From positions 17,370 to 81,369 of IMG/VR virus record IMGVR_UViG_3300043424_000108: a DNA stretch of 64,000 nucleotides, one strand, 5' to 3'. This DNA is from a virus. This document shows, in pieces, positions 63,399 through 64,000 of this stretch. Each line of letters starts with the position of its first letter. Position 1 is the first letter of the stretch. Both the position numbers and the translations under genes were made by a program. A model generated the notes under the pieces. It worked only from the letters and a program-made list of their open reading frames with translations, did no database searches and was not told the DNA's origin.

Positions 63399-64000
63399 AT
63401 TAATAACTTAGCTCCCATCAATAGTTGAAAGTTTAATATATCCTGTCCTGCTACATATGTTCCTCCTCCAGTAATACCTAAGCCAAAAGTCTTGGTCATT
63501 CTGTAGGTAAAGTTAAAGAAAGGAATCACAATAGGCTTAGCTTCAAATAAAGACTCTGTGTAATACTTAGAGTATGGAGAATAGATACCAGCCGCAATGA
63601 TTGTAGCATCTATACTCTTAGTAAGTTTACCTTTATACATAAAACCTGCTATGGCAATAGTAGAAATCATTTCCTCTCCGTATAACTTGCCATAGGTTCC
63701 TGCTCCTCCATAGAGTGCTGTAAAGTTTTTAACTGAATTAACTCTTACAAATAGAAGAGTATTTGACATTGACTTAGGCATCAAGCTAAGTCCATCGGAT
63801 ACAACACTAATATGTTTGTTTCCTTTTTTGTTTGCTCCTATCCAGGAACGTACGCATGAGAAGTTTCCTATCTTAGCGTTGACCATGTAGTCTGCTGAAA
63901 AGCCAAGAGAAGAAGTACCATCTCCTTTTACTCTTGTAAAGGAGGCAGTACCTCTTGCATCTTGTGCTCCATCAGACTTAGTCTGAATACCAACTAAATC
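63395..64000 (-). CDS. possible outer-membrane beta-barrel protein (partial, 5' end outside)
   Basis: An ATG at 63886 exists, but the frame is open without a stop to the end of the window (64000), so the gene very likely starts outside. The visible 201 residues have alternating hydrophobic strands, Gly/Tyr/Phe-rich, with GGAGTYGKLYG and GITGGGTYVAGQ turns, and end in a short strand ending LLI. This looks like the last strands of a small outer-membrane barrel. It precedes the lectin gene with a four-base overlap, suggesting one exported set. Confidence 0.55.
   Translation of the reverse strand, partial: DLVGIQTKSDGAQDARGTASFTRVKGDGTSSLGFSADYMVNAKIGNFSCVRSWIGANKKGNKHISVVSDGLSLMPKSMSNTLLFVRVNSVKNFTALYGGAGTYGKLYGEEMISTIAIAGFMYKGKLTKSIDATIIAAGIYSPYSKYYTESLFEAKPIVIPFFNFTYRMTKTFGLGITGGGTYVAGQDILNFQLLMGAKLLI

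Noticed and set aside
1-64000. Stop-codon reassignment as in some crAss-like phages
   Set aside because: TAA, TAG and TGA all end well-defined genes, often in tight overlaps, and no key gene has internal stops.
1-64000. tRNA genes or CRISPR arrays
   Set aside because: No cloverleaf with T-loop and acceptor stem and no regularly spaced direct repeats were found in the few intergenic stretches by eye; a dedicated tRNA scan was not possible.

Overview
This window looks like part of a tailed phage of the crAss-like group (Crassvirales) that infects a member of the Bacteroidota. Four things support this. (i) One long minus-strand virion module carries a large terminase, portal, acidic scaffold-like protein, major capsid protein, ring/adaptor proteins, a 1698-residue tail protein and virion-associated proteins. 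(ii) Two giant proteins of 2146 and 4262 residues lie at its far end, and the larger has a DYDID loop typical of the crAss-like virion RNA polymerase. (iii) A compact replication/nucleotide-metabolism module lies on the opposite strand. (iv) Several promoter-like sites have the Bacteroidota form TTG-N19/20-TAnnTTTG. TAA, TAG and TGA all end genes, so there is no sign of stop-codon reassignment. Family names come from reading motifs; no database search was possible.

Positions 1-9405 (plus strand) are a tightly packed early/replication block: end of an unknown gene, uracil-DNA glycosylase, DUF932 protein, NinG-like protein, family A DNA polymerase with proofreading exonuclease, possible NinB-like protein, a dGTP/dATP-diphosphohydrolase-N-like gene (DUF5664) interrupted by an endonuclease VII-type HNH gene, a PD-(D/E)XK nuclease, dCMP deaminase, a GroES-like protein and an Acb2-like small protein (possible anti-CBASS sponge). 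A strong hairpin at 9456-9484 separates this block from the convergent minus-strand genes.

Positions 9498-12387 (minus) hold a metallophosphoesterase and a lysis cassette (holin and two overlapping spanin-like genes), driven by a clear promoter at 12434-12463. Positions 12465-35695 hold the two giant proteins and two further large proteins, presumably packaged or ejected with the DNA. The 2146-residue protein joins an ADP-ribosyltransferase-like domain to a zincin-like HExxH site. The 4262-residue protein joins an HExxH site to the RNA polymerase loop. Positions 35796-45438 hold small basic virion-type proteins, the large tail protein and ring proteins. Positions 45600-54688 hold fibre-like proteins, capsid-associated proteins, the major capsid protein and the scaffold candidate, with hairpins after several genes. 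Positions 54824-61127 hold portal, TerL, small pre-terminase genes and a winged-helix regulator, read from a promoter at 61152-61181.

The right end (61182-64000) is different. It has a small plus-strand gene, a 354-base non-coding stretch with nested inverted complementarity (possible structured RNA), and three exported-type minus-strand genes: an unknown secreted protein, a secreted C-type lectin with an EF-hand/dockerin-like loop, and a possible outer-membrane barrel that runs off the window. The most unusual item is the 621-base HNH insertion. It splits the DUF5664 domain exactly at its KYS/KNNW junction, carries its own Bacteroidota-type promoter, and leaves the interrupted frame open from end to end.
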